Shown: piece after piece, positions 62,908-64,000 of the stretch
Layout of the letters: the number at the start of each line of letters is the position of its first letter
How positions within the stretch are numbered: position 1 is the first letter of the stretch
Assembly: GCF_020169515.1 (NCBI RefSeq)
Contig: NZ_JAHMHW010000005.1
Location: 248,001 to 312,000, forward strand
Length of the DNA stretch: 64,000 bases
Origin: Paenibacillus vietnamensis
GTDB taxonomy: Bacteria > Bacillota > Bacilli > Paenibacillales > Paenibacillaceae
Reading direction: 5' to 3'
Position numbers and translations under genes: made by a program
The notes under the pieces: generated by a model
The model's database searches: none
Told to the model about the DNA's origin: nothing
What the model saw: the letters and a program-made list of their open reading frames with translations, nothing else

Positions 62908-64000
62908 ATGTCAACACAGCTTGGTGTCGCAGGAGCAAGATCCGAAGCGGTAAAATCCGCGACGGTCTACGCCATTTTGGTAGCAATCAGCTCTGTCCAT
63001 TTGATGAACGATATGATGCAATCCGTCGTTACGGCACTTTTTCCCGTTTTGAAAAATTCGCTGCAGCTCAGCCTTGCTCAAATCGGCTGGATTGCATTTA
63101 CGCTCAATATGACCTCGTCCGTCCTTCAGCCGGTCGTCGGCCTTGTGTCGGACAAACGGCCTGCGCCATGGATGCTGCCGGTCGGCATGTTTTGCAGCCT
63201 GCTCGGGATGATCGGTCTGGCGCTGGCCCCGAATTTTTATTTGCTGCTGCTTGCGGTCGTCTTCGTCGGATTCGGCTCTGCGGTTTTCCATCCGGAGGGC
63301 TCAAGGGTCGTGCATCTGGCGGCCGGCAACCGCCGCGCGTTCTCGCAATCCATTTATCAGGTGGGCGGTAATTTCGGTCATATGCTCGGACCGCTGATGA
63401 CAATGGCAATTTTCCTGCCGCTAGGGCAGAAGGGCGCGATGTGGGGAACTCTGCTGGCTGTTACCGCCATTCTTATTCTGATGAAGGTAGTGCCGTGGTA
63501 CAAAACGAATTTGGCTCTTCACAATGGAAGCATGCAGAAGAAAAAGGCCGCAGGCCAAGCGAAGCCGGAGCTATCGGCAAAGGTCGTCGGCTTCGCGCTC
63601 GCCATTCTCGTCGCGATCGTGTTCGCGCGCTCATGGTACGGCGCGGCCATCGGCAATTTTTATCAATTTTACGTAGAAGATATGTACGGGCTGTCCATTA
63701 AAGCCGCCCAGGTGCCGCTTTTCCTGTTTTTGGCCGCCGGCGTTGCCGGCACCTTTTTCGGAGGCATGCTGGCGGATAAGATCGGCCGCAAAAAAATGAT
63801 GCTGATCTCGATCCTGGGAGCCGCCCCGTTCGCGCTTCTGCTGCCGCATTTGCCGATCGCCTGGGTTTATCCGCTGATTGTGGTGCTTGGCTTCATCCTG
63901 CAATCCGGATTCTCGGTGAGCGTCGTCTACGCTCAGGAGCTGATGCCAGGCAAGGTCGGGACCGCCTCCGGGCTCATTACCGGCCTCGCATTCGGCATGG
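62908..64000 (+). CDS. MFS transporter, Fsr (fosmidomycin resistance) type, cut by window end
   Basis: 364 residues are visible before the window ends. The frame starts at ATG 62908 with AAGGCAGGAT upstream. Twelve-helix MFS features are clear: LMNDMMQSVVTALFPVLK in helix 1, SDKRPAPW in the loop after helix 2, GFGSAVFHPEGSR and GNFGHMLGP typical of the Fsr group, and the second-half signature GGMLADKIGRKKM. Family members extrude fosmidomycin or related phosphonates; substrate not deducible here. The C-terminal 40-60 residues lie outside the window. Confidence 0.88.
   Translation, partial: MSTQLGVAGARSEAVKSATVYAILVAISSVHLMNDMMQSVVTALFPVLKNSLQLSLAQIGWIAFTLNMTSSVLQPVVGLVSDKRPAPWMLPVGMFCSLLGMIGLALAPNFYLLLLAVVFVGFGSAVFHPEGSRVVHLAAGNRRAFSQSIYQVGGNFGHMLGPLMTMAIFLPLGQKGAMWGTLLAVTAILILMKVVPWYKTNLALHNGSMQKKKAAGQAKPELSAKVVGFALAILVAIVFARSWYGAAIGNFYQFYVEDMYGLSIKAAQVPLFLFLAAGVAGTFFGGMLADKIGRKKMMLISILGAAPFALLLPHLPIAWVYPLIVVLGFILQSGFSVSVVYAQELMPGKVGTASGLITGLAFGM

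Overview
The window looks like chromosomal DNA of an endospore-forming member of the Paenibacillaceae, most likely Paenibacillus. The reasons are moderately high GC with strong GGAGG-type ribosome binding sites, many lipoprotein solute-binding proteins, YesM/YesN-type signalling, GerP-type spore proteins, a YmaF homologue, a collagen-like spore-surface protein and LacI-regulated sugar loci. I see no rRNA, tRNA, prophage, intact insertion sequence or CRISPR.

Bases 1-14.4 kb form an organic-sulfur/nitrogen scavenging island. It holds four NtaA/SnaA-type FMN-dependent monooxygenases (the first cut by the window edge), an SsuD-like alkanesulfonate monooxygenase, an NfsA-like nitroreductase that could supply reduced flavin, a separate FAD oxidoreductase on the other strand, and an aldo/keto reductase. 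Three close paralogues of a family-1 solute-binding lipoprotein are interleaved with the monooxygenases, with no ABC permease or ATPase beside them. Three transcripts here carry a related leader hairpin, and two of these are convincing terminators placed upstream of the gene they should control. A cysteine synthase gene follows at 20.6 kb.

Bases 14.4-28.8 kb carry export systems. A PadR regulator with two operators over its own promoter heads three ABC exporter genes, the last two resembling a BmrCD/LmrCD heterodimer. After cysK and an AEC transporter comes an ATPase-adaptor-permease-ATPase operon whose last ATPase ends in an AbrB-like domain.

Bases 29-46 kb are carbohydrate sensing and use. 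An SDR, a YesM-type kinase, a solute-binding lipoprotein and a LacI regulator form one tight operon. A divergent locus holds GH113 mannanase, a cellobiose/mannobiose 2-epimerase and GH130 phosphorylase on the minus strand, and a binding protein, two permeases and an AraC-type response regulator on the plus strand. This reads as uptake and intracellular breakdown of beta-1,4-manno-oligosaccharides. Between them lie a GMC oxidoreductase and a collagen-like protein.

Bases 46-64 kb are mixed: an ABC exporter, an AT-rich insert with a DUF3231 gene and broken genes, YhcH/LacZ, an AIM24 pair, a spore cluster (YmaF, GerPC-like, GerPA/PF-like), a decayed LysM-GMC oxidoreductase, an aldose epimerase, a LytTR protein behind a cre-like site, a 6-phosphogluconolactonase-type protein and the start of an MFS transporter.

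The most striking non-coding signal is a family of intergenic elements made of four hairpins spaced about 51, 63 and 51 bp. The same spacing recurs at four loci on both strands, with compensatory stem changes.
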